In this document: piece after piece, positions 1 through 7,967 of the stretch
Numbering within the stretch: the stretch's first letter is position 1
Layout of the letters: every line of letters starts with the position of its first letter
Assembly (NCBI RefSeq): GCF_001039475.1
Contig: NZ_LELK01000004.1
Coordinates: 1,443,097-1,507,096, forward strand
Length of the DNA stretch: 64,000 nt
Direction: 5' to 3'
Origin: Guptibacillus hwajinpoensis
GTDB taxonomy: Bacteria; Bacillota; Bacilli; Bacillales; Guptibacillaceae
Translations under genes and position numbers: made by a program
The notes under the pieces: generated by a model
Told to the model about the DNA's origin: nothing
Seen by the model: the letters and a program-made list of their open reading frames with translations, nothing else
Database searches by the model: none

Positions 1-1641
1 ATTGAAACAGAATCCTATTCCAAACAAAATATAAACCTTATTGAGGCGAGCATCAATCAGCGTACACAATCATATGTGCTTGATGATGGTAGAGGAACAT
101 TGCTTGATAAAAATGGTACACCATTGAGTGACACCACCCCATCTCTTGTTCTTTTTCCTTTTCTAAAGGATAGAGAGTGGCCGATTGAAGTAGTCGCATC
201 AATTGTTAATGAATCTCCTAATAAACTGGAGAAAGCTTTTGAAGGTAAAAAACAGCCTTTCATCTATAAGACAGGTCTATCCGTACAAGAGATGGAGAAA
301 ATCAATCAATTAAGTACACCTGGCGTTTACGCCGTATTTAAACCGGGTGTGGAAGGACAGTTAGCAGGTCACGTTATTGGTAGTGTGAGACCGAACCCTG
401 AACTTGTTAAATCAAAGTATCCAGACAAATGGGATGAAGGATTGATTGATGAAAATACAAAAATAGGCATTTCTGGTCTGCAATTAGCGTTTGATCCATT
501 TCTACTATCTGAAGGAGATACAACTCTTCTTTATCATGCTGATCGACAAGGAAATCCTTTACTAGGACTTGATGTGAAAATGTTCTCTACATCAGATTCA
601 TTCTACCCACTTCAAATTAAGACAACACTTGATTTAGACATTCAAAATGCTTTAGAACGAGCAGTTGATGAGTCAGGTATTACAAATGGTGGAGCTGTAT
701 TAATCGATATTGAAACAAACAATCTTTCTGGAATGGTTAGCCGACCCCTATTCAATACAGAAGATCCACTGGGGGCTGGTGCAGTAAATCAGATGTTAAA
801 AGGTTATTTTCCGGGTTCTGTTTTCAAAACCGTTGTTTTAGCTGCTGCATATGAACAAGGAGTTTCTACAAGTCGAACATTTGATTGTGATAGGAATTTA
901 TACCGAGATGGACCAGGAAATCGAGAACTAGGCACGTTAAATCTGAAAAACAGTTTTGCGGTAAGTTGTAATGCAGCCTTTACAGAGCTTGCCGAAGAAT
1001 TAATCAAAAAGGACCCTAACTTTATGGAGAAGACAGCAGAGAAACTTGGTATTGGTTCGACCGTTGGATGGGAAGATCTGCTTTATCATTATGAAGATTT
1101 TAAACAATTTCCTGACGAATCGAATCCTGTTTTCTTTAAGAGTGAGAAAGATAAATCAGTGAAGAAAGCGATCGATCAAACGGCGATCGGTCAGTTAAAT
1201 GTGAAGCTGAGTCCGCTAGCCATCGCAAATATGATGTCTACAATTGCTAGAGGAGGAGAGCCGAAACAAGTAAGAGTGGTAAGTGACATTCTGTATAGAA
1301 ATCACTCAACATTTTTAAGTTTTAATGAAAAAAGTGCTGGTAAAGATCAATTATCTAACAAAGTAGTAAAATCTCTTCAACAATCACTACGAGAAGTAGT
1401 CGTAAGTGGAACAGGCCGCTCTTATTTGAGTGATTTGCCTTTTGATGTTGCTGGGAAATCTGGAACTGCAGAGCTTGGTGAGAACGTTCCATATGATCAT
1501 CAGTGGTTTGCAGGATATTTTCCATACGATTCGCCTCGTTATGCGCTTGTAGTGGTAGACTTTGAACGAAAAGAAAAGCAATATCGAGTATATGAGGCTT
1601 TTTCAAAGATTGTTACGCAGCTATATAAAAATGAGAGATAA
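1..1641 (+). CDS. pbpI: Class B penicillin-binding protein (PbpI/YrrR-like), 5' end outside window
   Basis: Membrane-anchored D,D-transpeptidase that cross-links peptidoglycan. The frame is open from base 1, so the N-terminal anchor is missing and 546 codons are visible. The three active-site motifs are present in order: SVFK with the acylated serine near base 817, SCN near 964 and KSGT near 1456. The part before them looks like the usual class B dimerisation and pedestal region. In B. subtilis pbpI (yrrR) is followed by yrrS, as here, which supports the subfamily. Assignment as a class B PBP is firm; the exact orthology is inferred from gene order. Confidence 0.9.
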   Translation: METESYSKQNINLIEASINQRTQSYVLDDGRGTLLDKNGTPLSDTTPSLVLFPFLKDREWPIEVVASIVNESPNKLEKAFEGKKQPFIYKTGLSVQEMEKINQLSTPGVYAVFKPGVEGQLAGHVIGSVRPNPELVKSKYPDKWDEGLIDENTKIGISGLQLAFDPFLLSEGDTTLLYHADRQGNPLLGLDVKMFSTSDSFYPLQIKTTLDLDIQNALERAVDESGITNGGAVLIDIETNNLSGMVSRPLFNTEDPLGAGAVNQMLKGYFPGSVFKTVVLAAAYEQGVSTSRTFDCDRNLYRDGPGNRELGTLNLKNSFAVSCNAAFTELAEELIKKDPNFMEKTAEKLGIGSTVGWEDLLYHYEDFKQFPDESNPVFFKSEKDKSVKKAIDQTAIGQLNVKLSPLAIANMMSTIARGGEPKQVRVVSDILYRNHSTFLSFNEKSAGKDQLSNKVVKSLQQSLREVVVSGTGRSYLSDLPFDVAGKSGTAELGENVPYDHQWFAGYFPYDSPRYALVVVDFERKEKQYRVYEAFSKIVTQLYKNER

Positions 1642-1724
1642 TTACGAAATAAAAGTCAAGCCTTCTACGAATCCTTTAGAGATGATAGAATAAGAACAAC
1701 AGTTAAATAGAGGAGTGGATGGGC

Positions 1725-2393
1725 GTGAGATCGCGATATGGTGACCGTCATTCAAAGAGAAAACAAAATATAGTATTAAACAGTTTAATTGGAATTGTGC
1801 TTGCGGTAATTCTAGTACTCGTTGCAAACATCTTCTTTTTTGGAGATAGTCCAGAGCAAACGGTAAGTCAAGATCAGCAAACAGCTCAATCTGATACAAA
1901 CGAAGAATCGAATAGTAGTGAAGATGCCGTTACTTCTGATGAAGCGGACTCAGAAGATTCAGAGTCGAATAACTCAAAATCAGCTGATCAAGATAGTACG
2001 GACGAAGAAAGTGCTGAAGAAGATAAGACTAAGGAAGAAAATAAAGACAAAGAAAAAGAAGACAAAGAAGATGAACAAGCTGAACAAAAGCCAGGCGAAC
2101 CGAACCTTGAGGGTCCATGGGAACCTGTAGGTACTTCGCAGTCTAAAAGTGAAAACCATGCATCAAGTTACGATAAAGGTAGTGTAGATTGGAATGAAAA
2201 GCTACGAGCAGTGGAGTCTGTAACTGGATTTCCTCCTGAAGATATGGTCGTTCATTGGTTAGGTGGAAATGGTGGTCCCCAAAAATCAAAAGCAACAGTA
2301 AGTCAAAAAGGGGTTAATGACACAAAATATTACGTAGAGCTTGAATGGGTAGACGAAAAGGGTTGGAAAGCAGTAAGTGCTACCAAGAAATAA
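1725..2393 (+). CDS. yrrS: YrrS family membrane-anchored protein
   Basis: YrrS-type protein of unknown molecular function. One N-terminal transmembrane segment (about residues 17-37) is followed by roughly 90 residues of very acidic, Asp/Glu/Ser/Lys-rich linker. A folded C-terminal domain (DUF1510) starts near the GPWEPVGTSQ motif and includes VVHWLGGNGGPQKSKATV. A single-pass protein with its domain outside the cell is inferred. GTG at 1725 lies 9 bases after AGGAG; an ATG at 1719 is in frame but only 3 bases from it. It follows the PBP by about 80 bases, as in B. subtilis, which suggests a cell-wall role. Confidence 0.85.
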   Translation: MRSRYGDRHSKRKQNIVLNSLIGIVLAVILVLVANIFFFGDSPEQTVSQDQQTAQSDTNEESNSSEDAVTSDEADSEDSESNNSKSADQDSTDEESAEEDKTKEENKDKEKEDKEDEQAEQKPGEPNLEGPWEPVGTSQSKSENHASSYDKGSVDWNEKLRAVESVTGFPPEDMVVHWLGGNGGPQKSKATVSQKGVNDTKYYVELEWVDEKGWKAVSATKK

Positions 2394-2400
2394 TAATAAA

Positions 2401-2434
2401 GAAGGCAAAATCCAGATATCTGGATTTTGCCTTC
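2401..2434. terminator. Bidirectional terminator between yrrS and yrzA
   Basis: A perfect 34-base palindrome (arms GAAGGCAAAATCCAGAT and its complement) followed by a T-run on the + strand. It sits between the convergent yrrS and yrzA and could stop both. Confidence 0.9.
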
Positions 2435-2439
2435 TTTTT

Positions 2440-2646
2440 TTACTTTGCCTTAAAATGAACAACTGCTGAATAGTAAGGGTGACCTGTTTTCTCGTGTGTA
2501 ACAGAATGATGCTGAACATTGTGCACTTGAAGAAGTAAAGCACGATTGTTATCAATCTGTATTTGAATTTTCTTCTCAATTTCTTCAAGAGAAAAGCCTT
2601 CAAAAAATTCTACTTTATCATCGATACGTTCGAGTGAAAAACTCAT
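2440..2646 (-). CDS. yrzA: YrzA family small protein (DUF2536)
   Basis: Small cytosolic protein of unknown function, 68 residues. It resembles the B. subtilis YrzA/DUF2536 family from its opening MSFSLERIDDKVEFFEG and its C-terminal HPYYSAVVHFKAK, and lies in the same place between yrrS and yrrT. The ATG at 2646 is chosen because AGAAGGAGG stands 7 bases upstream; an in-frame ATG nine codons earlier would put that site inside the gene. It is transcribed against its neighbours. Confidence 0.8.
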   Translation of the reverse strand: MSFSLERIDDKVEFFEGFSLEEIEKKIQIQIDNNRALLLQVHNVQHHSVTHEKTGHPYYSAVVHFKAK

Positions 2647-2742
2647 TTTGTTGCCTCCTTCTAATCTATCCACGTAACAGTTTACACATATTTGTTAAAA
2701 CAGACAAATTGATAATCGAAAAAGAATGTGATAAGTTAGAAC

Positions 2743-2778
2743 TATAATGCATATTATTCATACCTTAATAGTATGAAT
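2743..2778 (+). promoter_or_regulatory. yrrT operon promoter with inverted-repeat operator
   Basis: A TATAAT -10 box (2743-2748) is followed by a perfect inverted repeat ATTCATAC-N7-GTATGAAT (2756-2778) where transcription should begin. In B. subtilis this operon is repressed by CymR in response to cysteine supply. An operator here fits that arrangement, but assignment to CymR is inferred from context, not from a verified motif. Confidence 0.55.
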
Positions 2779-2805
2779 TAAAACAAAGAAAGCGATGTGA
2801 AAGTA

Positions 2806-3444
2806 ATGGGAAGAGAGTTTATTGATTTGTTTGAGCGCTGGGCTGATTCATACGATACGACAGTTTCAGGTCAGGATGAAGAATACCGAGATGTTTTTAA
2901 AGGGTATGATGGTATTCTGTCTGCAGTTGCTCAAACTTCCTCAGGTCATGTTCTTGAATTTGGAGTTGGAACTGGAAACTTAACTTCATTATTACTTAAA
3001 AATGGGCTGACCGTAACAGGTGTGGAACCATCGAAAGCAATGAGGGAAAAAGCCAGTGAACGTTTACCATCATTAACAATTTACGATGGTGATTTTATGA
3101 ACTTTCCAAAACTTTCTTCACCTGTTCAAACGATCGTGAGTACGTATGCATTTCATCACCTAACAGATGAAGAGAAAGATAAGGGCATTCACAAATATAG
3201 CCAACTGCTGGCTCAAAATGATAAAATTGTATTTGCGGACACAGTATTCCAAGATGAGAATGCTAAATTACAAATGCAACAACATGTGAAGGCAAAAGGT
3301 TATTTGAATTTACTTCAAGATCTACAAACTGAGTACTACACAACGATTCCAGTGCTAGAGGAATTGTTTCAAAAGCACGGGTTTCAAGTAACCTTCACTC
3401 AACTAAATGATTTTGTTTGGTTGATGGAGGCAGTCAAAATTTGA
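2806..3444 (+). CDS. yrrT: SAM-dependent methyltransferase YrrT
   Basis: Class I SAM-dependent methyltransferase of 212 residues. The SAM-binding glycine motif is VLEFGVGTGNLTSLL (near residue 48), with an acidic residue at VTGVEPSKAM and a conserved VSTYAFHHLTDEEK block. Together with mtnN, mccA and mccB it belongs to the B. subtilis operon that recycles S-adenosylhomocysteine to cysteine; its methyl acceptor is not established. ATG 2806 gives the family-typical MGREF start; an in-frame GTG at 2797 is possible and neither has a strong Shine-Dalgarno. First gene of the operon. Confidence 0.88.
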   Translation: MGREFIDLFERWADSYDTTVSGQDEEYRDVFKGYDGILSAVAQTSSGHVLEFGVGTGNLTSLLLKNGLTVTGVEPSKAMREKASERLPSLTIYDGDFMNFPKLSSPVQTIVSTYAFHHLTDEEKDKGIHKYSQLLAQNDKIVFADTVFQDENAKLQMQQHVKAKGYLNLLQDLQTEYYTTIPVLEELFQKHGFQVTFTQLNDFVWLMEAVKI

Positions 3445-3463
3445 ACAGGTAAAGGAGTACATT

Positions 3464-4168
3464 ATGAAGATCGGTATTATTGGAGCTATGGAGGAAGAAG
3501 TTAGAATTTTGCGGGATCGCCTAGATGACCGCGAGGAACAAATTATCGCAGGATCAGAATTCACTACAGGTCGTATTGATGGGCAGGATATTGTTCTCCT
3601 TAAATCAGGGATTGGTAAAGTGAACGCTGCCATCGGAACAACACTCATGAATCAACTATTTAAACCAGATTATATTCTAAACACAGGATCTGCAGGTGGA
3701 TTTAATCCAAATCTTAAAGTAGGCGATATCGTCATTTCTAGTGAGGTTCGTTACCACGATGTAGATGCGACTATATTTGGTTACGAATACGGCCAGGTTC
3801 CACAAATGCCGGCTCTTTACGAACCGGACACAATGCTTGTTGAAGCTGCTGAAAGAAGTGCAGAGAAAGTAACAGAGCATCAAGTGATTAAAGGGATGAT
3901 CGCGACTGGCGATTCATTCATGAATGACGCAGATCGAGTAGATTATGTTAGGTCAAAACTTACGAATCTTGATGCTGCTGAAATGGAAGCTGGGGCTATT
4001 GCTCAGGTTTGCTATCAATTCGGCACTCCTTTTGTAATAATACGCTCTTTATCTGACATAGCTGGTAAGGAATCTAACATCTCATTTGAAGAGTTTCTAG
4101 ACACAGCTTCCATTAATTCAGCAAATCTTATCTTAAATCTAGTGGAGGAGTTGAGAAAGAATGGCTAA
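3464..4168 (+). CDS. mtnN: 5'-methylthioadenosine/S-adenosylhomocysteine nucleosidase
   Basis: Hydrolyses the glycosidic bond of methylthioadenosine and S-adenosylhomocysteine, releasing adenine; from SAH it yields S-ribosylhomocysteine, the substrate of LuxS encoded next. 234 residues, the family length. Visible are the N-terminal [10 protein letters not shown] with the catalytic glutamate, the TGSAGGF phosphorylase-fold loop, [10 protein letters not shown] and RSLSDIAG with the catalytic aspartate. RBS AAAGGAG precedes ATG 3464. Its end overlaps luxS by 8 bases, so the two are likely translationally coupled. Confidence 0.97.
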   Translation: MKIGIIGAMEEEVRILRDRLDDREEQIIAGSEFTTGRIDGQDIVLLKSGIGKVNAAIGTTLMNQLFKPDYILNTGSAGGFNPNLKVGDIVISSEVRYHDVDATIFGYEYGQVPQMPALYEPDTMLVEAAERSAEKVTEHQVIKGMIATGDSFMNDADRVDYVRSKLTNLDAAEMEAGAIAQVCYQFGTPFVIIRSLSDIAGKESNISFEEFLDTASINSANLILNLVEELRKNG

Positions 4169-4628
4169 AAAAATGAACGTAGAAAGTTTTAATCTAGATC
4201 ACACAAAAGTTGCTGCCCCTTATGTACGTCTTGTAGGTGTTACAAAAGGTCCTAATGGTGATGAAATTTATAAGTATGATATTCGCTTTAAACAACCAAA
4301 CAAAGCACATATGGAAATGGCCGGACTCCACTCCATTGAACATCTAATGGCAGAGAACATTCGTAATCATATGGAAAACGTAGTGGATATTGGTCCTATG
4401 GGTTGTCAGACTGGTTTCTACTTAGCCGTATTAAATCATTCTAACTACGATGAAATTCTAGAAGTACTAGAGAAAACGCTTCAAGACGTTCTTAACGCAG
4501 ATGAAGTCCCTGCATGCAACGAAGTACAGTGCGGATGGGCTGCAAATCATAGTTTAGAAGGAGCAAAAGAAATTGCAGACGAGATGCTCTCATATCGTGA
4601 TGAATGGCATATCGTCTTCGCTGAATAG
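4161..4628 (+). CDS. luxS: S-ribosylhomocysteine lyase LuxS
   Basis: Iron/zinc enzyme cleaving S-ribosylhomocysteine to homocysteine and DPD, the precursor of autoinducer-2. 155 residues, typical. The metal site HSIEH (HxxEH) is near residue 54, the catalytic cysteine is in GPMGCQTG, and the third metal ligand is the cysteine in EVQCGW. It starts inside the last codons of mtnN after GGAGG. B. subtilis keeps luxS elsewhere; here it is inside the recycling operon, feeding homocysteine directly to MccA. Confidence 0.98.
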   Translation: MAKKMNVESFNLDHTKVAAPYVRLVGVTKGPNGDEIYKYDIRFKQPNKAHMEMAGLHSIEHLMAENIRNHMENVVDIGPMGCQTGFYLAVLNHSNYDEILEVLEKTLQDVLNADEVPACNEVQCGWAANHSLEGAKEIADEMLSYRDEWHIVFAE

Positions 4629-4642
4629 GAAGGTCATACTCA

Positions 4643-5566
4643 ATGGAAATCTATAATAATGTGCACGAGCTCGTCGGCCGTACTCCGGTAATCGAGCTCC
4701 ATCATTTTGATTTACCTGAGGGGGTTCGGCTATTCGCGAAGCTTGAGTTCTATAACCCGGGAGGTAGTATTAAAGACCGCTTAGGTCAAGAATTACTGCA
4801 GGATGCGATTGATTGTAATCGAATAGCACCGGGTGGAACATTCATTGAACCAACTGCAGGAAATACTGGTATCGGCTTAGCCCTCGCGGCAGTAAATCGA
4901 GGGTACAAAGTGATGTTCGTCGTTCCTGAGAAGTTCAGTATGGAGAAACAGGATTTAATGAGAGCCCTAGGTGCACAAATTGTTAATACGCCTACTGAAC
5001 TTGGAATGAAAGGTGCAATTGCGAAGGCTAAAGAGCTTCATCATGGTCTGCCAAATTCCTACATGCCACAGCAATTTGGTAATCCTGCAAATCCTCTTAC
5101 CTATTACAAAACACTTGGTCCAGAGCTTTTCAATCAATTGGACGGTGAATTAAATGTTTTCGTAGCTGGTGCAGGGACAGGTGGCACTTTCATGGGGACT
5201 GCGCGGTATTTGAAAGAACAAAATGAGGATATCCGGACTGTTATTGTTGAACCTGAAGGATCCATCCTTAACGGGGGAGAATCTTGTCCACACAAAACAG
5301 AAGGGATTGGGATGGAATTTCTACCTGACTACATGGATGATGCTTATTTTGATGGAATTCATACAGTAACAGATGAGGTGGCTTTTAGAAGGGTAAAGGA
5401 ACTTGCTGAGAAGGAAGGACTTCTAGTGGGAAGCTCTTCAGGTGCGGCACTTGAAGCTGCACTAATTGAAGCGAGGCAAGCCAAACCTGGCACAAATATA
5501 GCAACCATATTTCCAGATAGTAGTGAAAGATACTTAAGTAAGAAGATTTATCAGGGAGGCATTTAA
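4643..5566 (+). CDS. mccA: O-acetylserine-dependent cystathionine beta-synthase MccA
   Basis: PLP enzyme of fold type II that joins homocysteine to O-acetylserine (or serine) to make cystathionine, the first step of reverse transsulfuration. 307 residues. The PLP lysine is in NPGGSIKDRLG (near residue 42); the substrate/PLP loops EPTAGNTGIG and GAGTGGTFMGT and the C-terminal VGSSSGAA are intact. It sits between luxS (homocysteine source) and mccB (cystathionine user), which separates it from plain cysteine synthase CysK. Confidence 0.95.
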   Translation: MEIYNNVHELVGRTPVIELHHFDLPEGVRLFAKLEFYNPGGSIKDRLGQELLQDAIDCNRIAPGGTFIEPTAGNTGIGLALAAVNRGYKVMFVVPEKFSMEKQDLMRALGAQIVNTPTELGMKGAIAKAKELHHGLPNSYMPQQFGNPANPLTYYKTLGPELFNQLDGELNVFVAGAGTGGTFMGTARYLKEQNEDIRTVIVEPEGSILNGGESCPHKTEGIGMEFLPDYMDDAYFDGIHTVTDEVAFRRVKELAEKEGLLVGSSSGAALEAALIEARQAKPGTNIATIFPDSSERYLSKKIYQGGI

Positions 5567-5569
5567 GCA

Positions 5570-6703
5570 ATGAAGCCAAAGACAAAGCTAATTCACGGAG
5601 GTATTACCGGAGACCCACATACAGGCGCGGTATCGGTTCCTATTTACCAAGTTAGCACATATAAACAAGAAGCTGTTGGGAAGTTCAACGGTTATGAGTA
5701 TTCACGTACTGGTAATCCGACACGAAATGCACTTGAGGAGCTAATTAAGGACCTTGAGAATGGTGTTGCAGGCTTTGCGTTTGGTTCAGGCATGGCCGCT
5801 ATCTCTTCAGTTATGATGCTATTTAAATCAGGCGATCATGTAGTTATGACTGATGATGTATATGGTGGAACATATCGTGTTATGACGAAGGTGTTAAATC
5901 GTCTTGGGATTGAATCGACATTTGTAGACACAACAGATCTTAATGTTGTAAAAGAAGCGATTCAAGAAAATACAAAAGCTATCTATGTTGAAACACCAAC
6001 GAATCCTTTGCTGAAAGTAACCGATATTCAAGCGATTTCTAACCTTGCTAAAGAGAACAATCTCTTATCGATCGTTGATAATACATTTAACACACCATAT
6101 TGGCAAAACCCGATCGATCATGGCGCTGACATTGTACTTCATTCAGCGACCAAATATCTAGGTGGGCATAGTGATGTAGTTGCTGGTCTTGTTGTCGTCA
6201 ATTCAAAAGAGCTTGCAGAAGAAGTTCATTTTGTGCAAAACTCTGCTGGCGCGATTCTAGGGCCACAAGACTCATGGTTACTCATTCGAGGTTTGAAAAC
6301 GCTTGGTGTCCGTATGGAAGAGCATGAGAAGAACACTGCAAAAATCGTGAAGTTCTTAAGTACTCATCCAGCTGTAGAAAAAATTTATTATCCTGGTTTA
6401 AGTACTCATCCAGGTAATGATATTTCGGTGAATCAGTCTAGAGGCTTTGGTGGTATGGTATCATTCGATATCGGCAGTGCTGAAAAAGCAGATGACCTGT
6501 TAAGCAAAGTGAAGTATTTCACTCTTGCTGAAAGCTTAGGCGCGGTTGAAAGCTTGATTTCAGTACCAGCAAGAATGACTCACGCTTCTATTCCAAAGGA
6601 TCGCCGAGAGGAGCTTGGTATTACAGAAGGGCTCGTTCGTATTTCTGTAGGACTTGAAGATGCAGATGATCTTATTGAGGATTTATCAAAAGCTTTAGGA
6701 TAG
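5570..6703 (+). CDS. mccB: Cystathionine gamma-lyase / homocysteine gamma-lyase MccB
   Basis: PLP enzyme of the Cys/Met metabolism family that splits cystathionine into cysteine, 2-oxobutyrate and ammonia. 377 residues. Visible are YEYSRTGNPTR near the N-terminus, VETPTNPLLKVTDI, the PLP lysine in LHSATKYLGGHSDVVAG (near residue 195) and SLGAVESLISVPARMTH. It starts 3 bases after mccA with GGGAGG upstream. It ends the transsulfuration unit; a hairpin-forming repeat begins 6 bases after its stop and may end transcription. Confidence 0.96.
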   Translation: MKPKTKLIHGGITGDPHTGAVSVPIYQVSTYKQEAVGKFNGYEYSRTGNPTRNALEELIKDLENGVAGFAFGSGMAAISSVMMLFKSGDHVVMTDDVYGGTYRVMTKVLNRLGIESTFVDTTDLNVVKEAIQENTKAIYVETPTNPLLKVTDIQAISNLAKENNLLSIVDNTFNTPYWQNPIDHGADIVLHSATKYLGGHSDVVAGLVVVNSKELAEEVHFVQNSAGAILGPQDSWLLIRGLKTLGVRMEEHEKNTAKIVKFLSTHPAVEKIYYPGLSTHPGNDISVNQSRGFGGMVSFDIGSAEKADDLLSKVKYFTLAESLGAVESLISVPARMTHASIPKDRREELGITEGLVRISVGLEDADDLIEDLSKALG

Positions 6704-6709
6704 TAGATA

Positions 6710-6870
6710 GCGGGGCGGAACGCTTGAGCCTCCTCGTCGCTAACGCTTCTGTGGGGTCTCACCGGTCCCGCTAGTCCCGCAGGAGTCGAGCATCCTTCCG
6801 CTCCAATTAGATAAGTGTGGTTTTTTACTCAATAATTATTTCAAAGCACACAATCTATTAGAAAAGAGCC
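6710..6870 (+). repeat. Dispersed hairpin repeat, 5'-truncated copy
   Basis: This 161-base copy matches the right three quarters of the element at 24420-24639: GAGCCTCCTCGTCGCTAACG, TCCCGCAGGAGTCGAGCATC, TTCCGCTCCA (6796-6805) and the terminal AAAAGAGCC. The left terminal arm is missing and the copy begins in GCGGGGCGG, only 6 bases after the mccB stop. It is more GC-rich than its surroundings. Repeats of this kind are widely seen in Bacillaceae (from memory). Confidence 0.85.
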
Positions 6871-6970
6871 TTTATCAAAAACATAGGCGTGTCCATCAAC
6901 TGGTAAGAGTTACATCTCTCCATGCATCCTTTCATATGATAGAATAAGAGGTAGGAGAGGTGAGCGCGTT

Positions 6971-7204
6971 ATGAAGCAACTTCATGAAAAAATGACAGAT
7001 TATAAACGTTTCGCGTTTGTTTTGCTTAGTTTAAGTGTTTTCTTATACATTGGGTCTTTTCTTCCAGTTGAAGGGAAGTCAGACGGTGGAACGCTCATTT
7101 TGACTGGTGGAGGCTTTCTTCTAGTAGGTATTGCACTATTTTTCTATTCACGTGCAATAGCCATTCAGAGAAAATTAAATGAACATGAAGATATAAGTAA
7201 ATAA
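6971..7204 (+). CDS. yrhC: YrhC family membrane protein
   Basis: Small membrane protein of unknown function, 77 residues, with two predicted transmembrane segments (about residues 12-29 and 40-60) and a charged C-terminal tail. It matches YrhC in size and topology, and follows mccB as in B. subtilis where yrhC is co-transcribed with the transsulfuration genes. Here a repeat element separates it from mccB, so it probably has its own promoter. The RBS GGTAGGAGAGG is strong. Confidence 0.75.
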   Translation: MKQLHEKMTDYKRFAFVLLSLSVFLYIGSFLPVEGKSDGGTLILTGGGFLLVGIALFFYSRAIAIQRKLNEHEDISK

Positions 7205-7214
7205 GTTAGTTATA

Positions 7215-7244
7215 AAGAGCCACTTCCATTAGGAAGTGGCTCTT
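7215..7244 (+). terminator. Terminator after yrhC
   Basis: A 13-base stem AAGAGCCACTTCC / GGAAGTGGCTCTT with a short loop, 10 bases after the yrhC stop. The T-run is short, so it may act in both directions, including for the convergent OmpA/MotB-like gene. Confidence 0.75.
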
Positions 7245-7277
7245 ATTGTATGGTAATCATGAGATAAGTGTATGTGT

Positions 7278-7967
7278 TTAATACGTCATGATTTCTTTTA
7301 GACGTCCTTGCCACTTTTCATCGTCGAGAATAATTTGAAAAGAGATGCGTCGATTTTTCTTATAAGCTTCATTTGTATTTTCAGCAATAACAGGCTTATA
7401 TTCAGAATAACCTGTTGCGGCGAGGTACTTTGCATAATCAGGTGTTGAAAGTCGCGGATTTGCTTTCATTAATTCTTTTACAACCGCAACGGAACGGTCC
7501 GCTGAAAGTGTCCAATTATCATAAGGGACTTTATCTGTATGACCTTCAATTAGAATGATATATAGATATTGGCTAATGTCTTTTTCATCTATTAAATTGG
7601 CAAATACATCTGCTAAGTCGTTAAGTACTTTTTTGCCTTCTGGACTAATTTCAGCACTACCAGTATCGAATAAAATATCTCCCTCAACAGATATCGTATT
7701 ATTGGGACCACGAACAACTTGATCTTTCCCTACATTTTCCTCAAGCTGGTTTTCTATTAAATCACTAATATGTTTTTTAACATCCGCGACTTTTGCGAGT
7801 TCTTGCTTCATTACCGTTTGATCATAAGCGTCATAAATCATCTGAACAAAAGCAATGATGGCAATGAAAAGCATAACAAGAACGATCATTGCCATCATAT
7901 CAGCGAAACTTGGCCAATAATGCTCTTCATCACTTTGTATCTGAAATCTTCTCTTTCTATTCTTCAT
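7278..7967 (-). CDS. MotB/OmpA-like stator protein (ZorB-like)
   Basis: Peptidoglycan-anchored half of a proton-driven motor. One N-terminal transmembrane helix carries the conserved aspartate of the MotB family (D23 in WPSFADMMAMIVLVMLF), the expected proton-binding residue. A periplasm-side OmpA-like domain follows, with FDTGSAEISPEGKKVL, LIEGHTDKVPYDNWTLSADRS and KKNRRISFQI. 229 residues, near the size of ZorB of Zorya defence systems. Its ATG overlaps the stop of the upstream MotA-like gene by 4 bases, so the two are coupled. No flagellar or defence effector gene is adjacent. Confidence 0.85.
   Translation of the reverse strand: MKNRKRRFQIQSDEEHYWPSFADMMAMIVLVMLFIAIIAFVQMIYDAYDQTVMKQELAKVADVKKHISDLIENQLEENVGKDQVVRGPNNTISVEGDILFDTGSAEISPEGKKVLNDLADVFANLIDEKDISQYLYIILIEGHTDKVPYDNWTLSADRSVAVVKELMKANPRLSTPDYAKYLAATGYSEYKPVIAENTNEAYKKNRRISFQIILDDEKWQGRLKEIMTY

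Noticed and set aside
6704..6970. Riboswitch or T-box between mccB and yrhC
   Set aside because: The structured GC-rich sequence is the same as the dispersed repeat at 24420 and has no S-box or T-box features.
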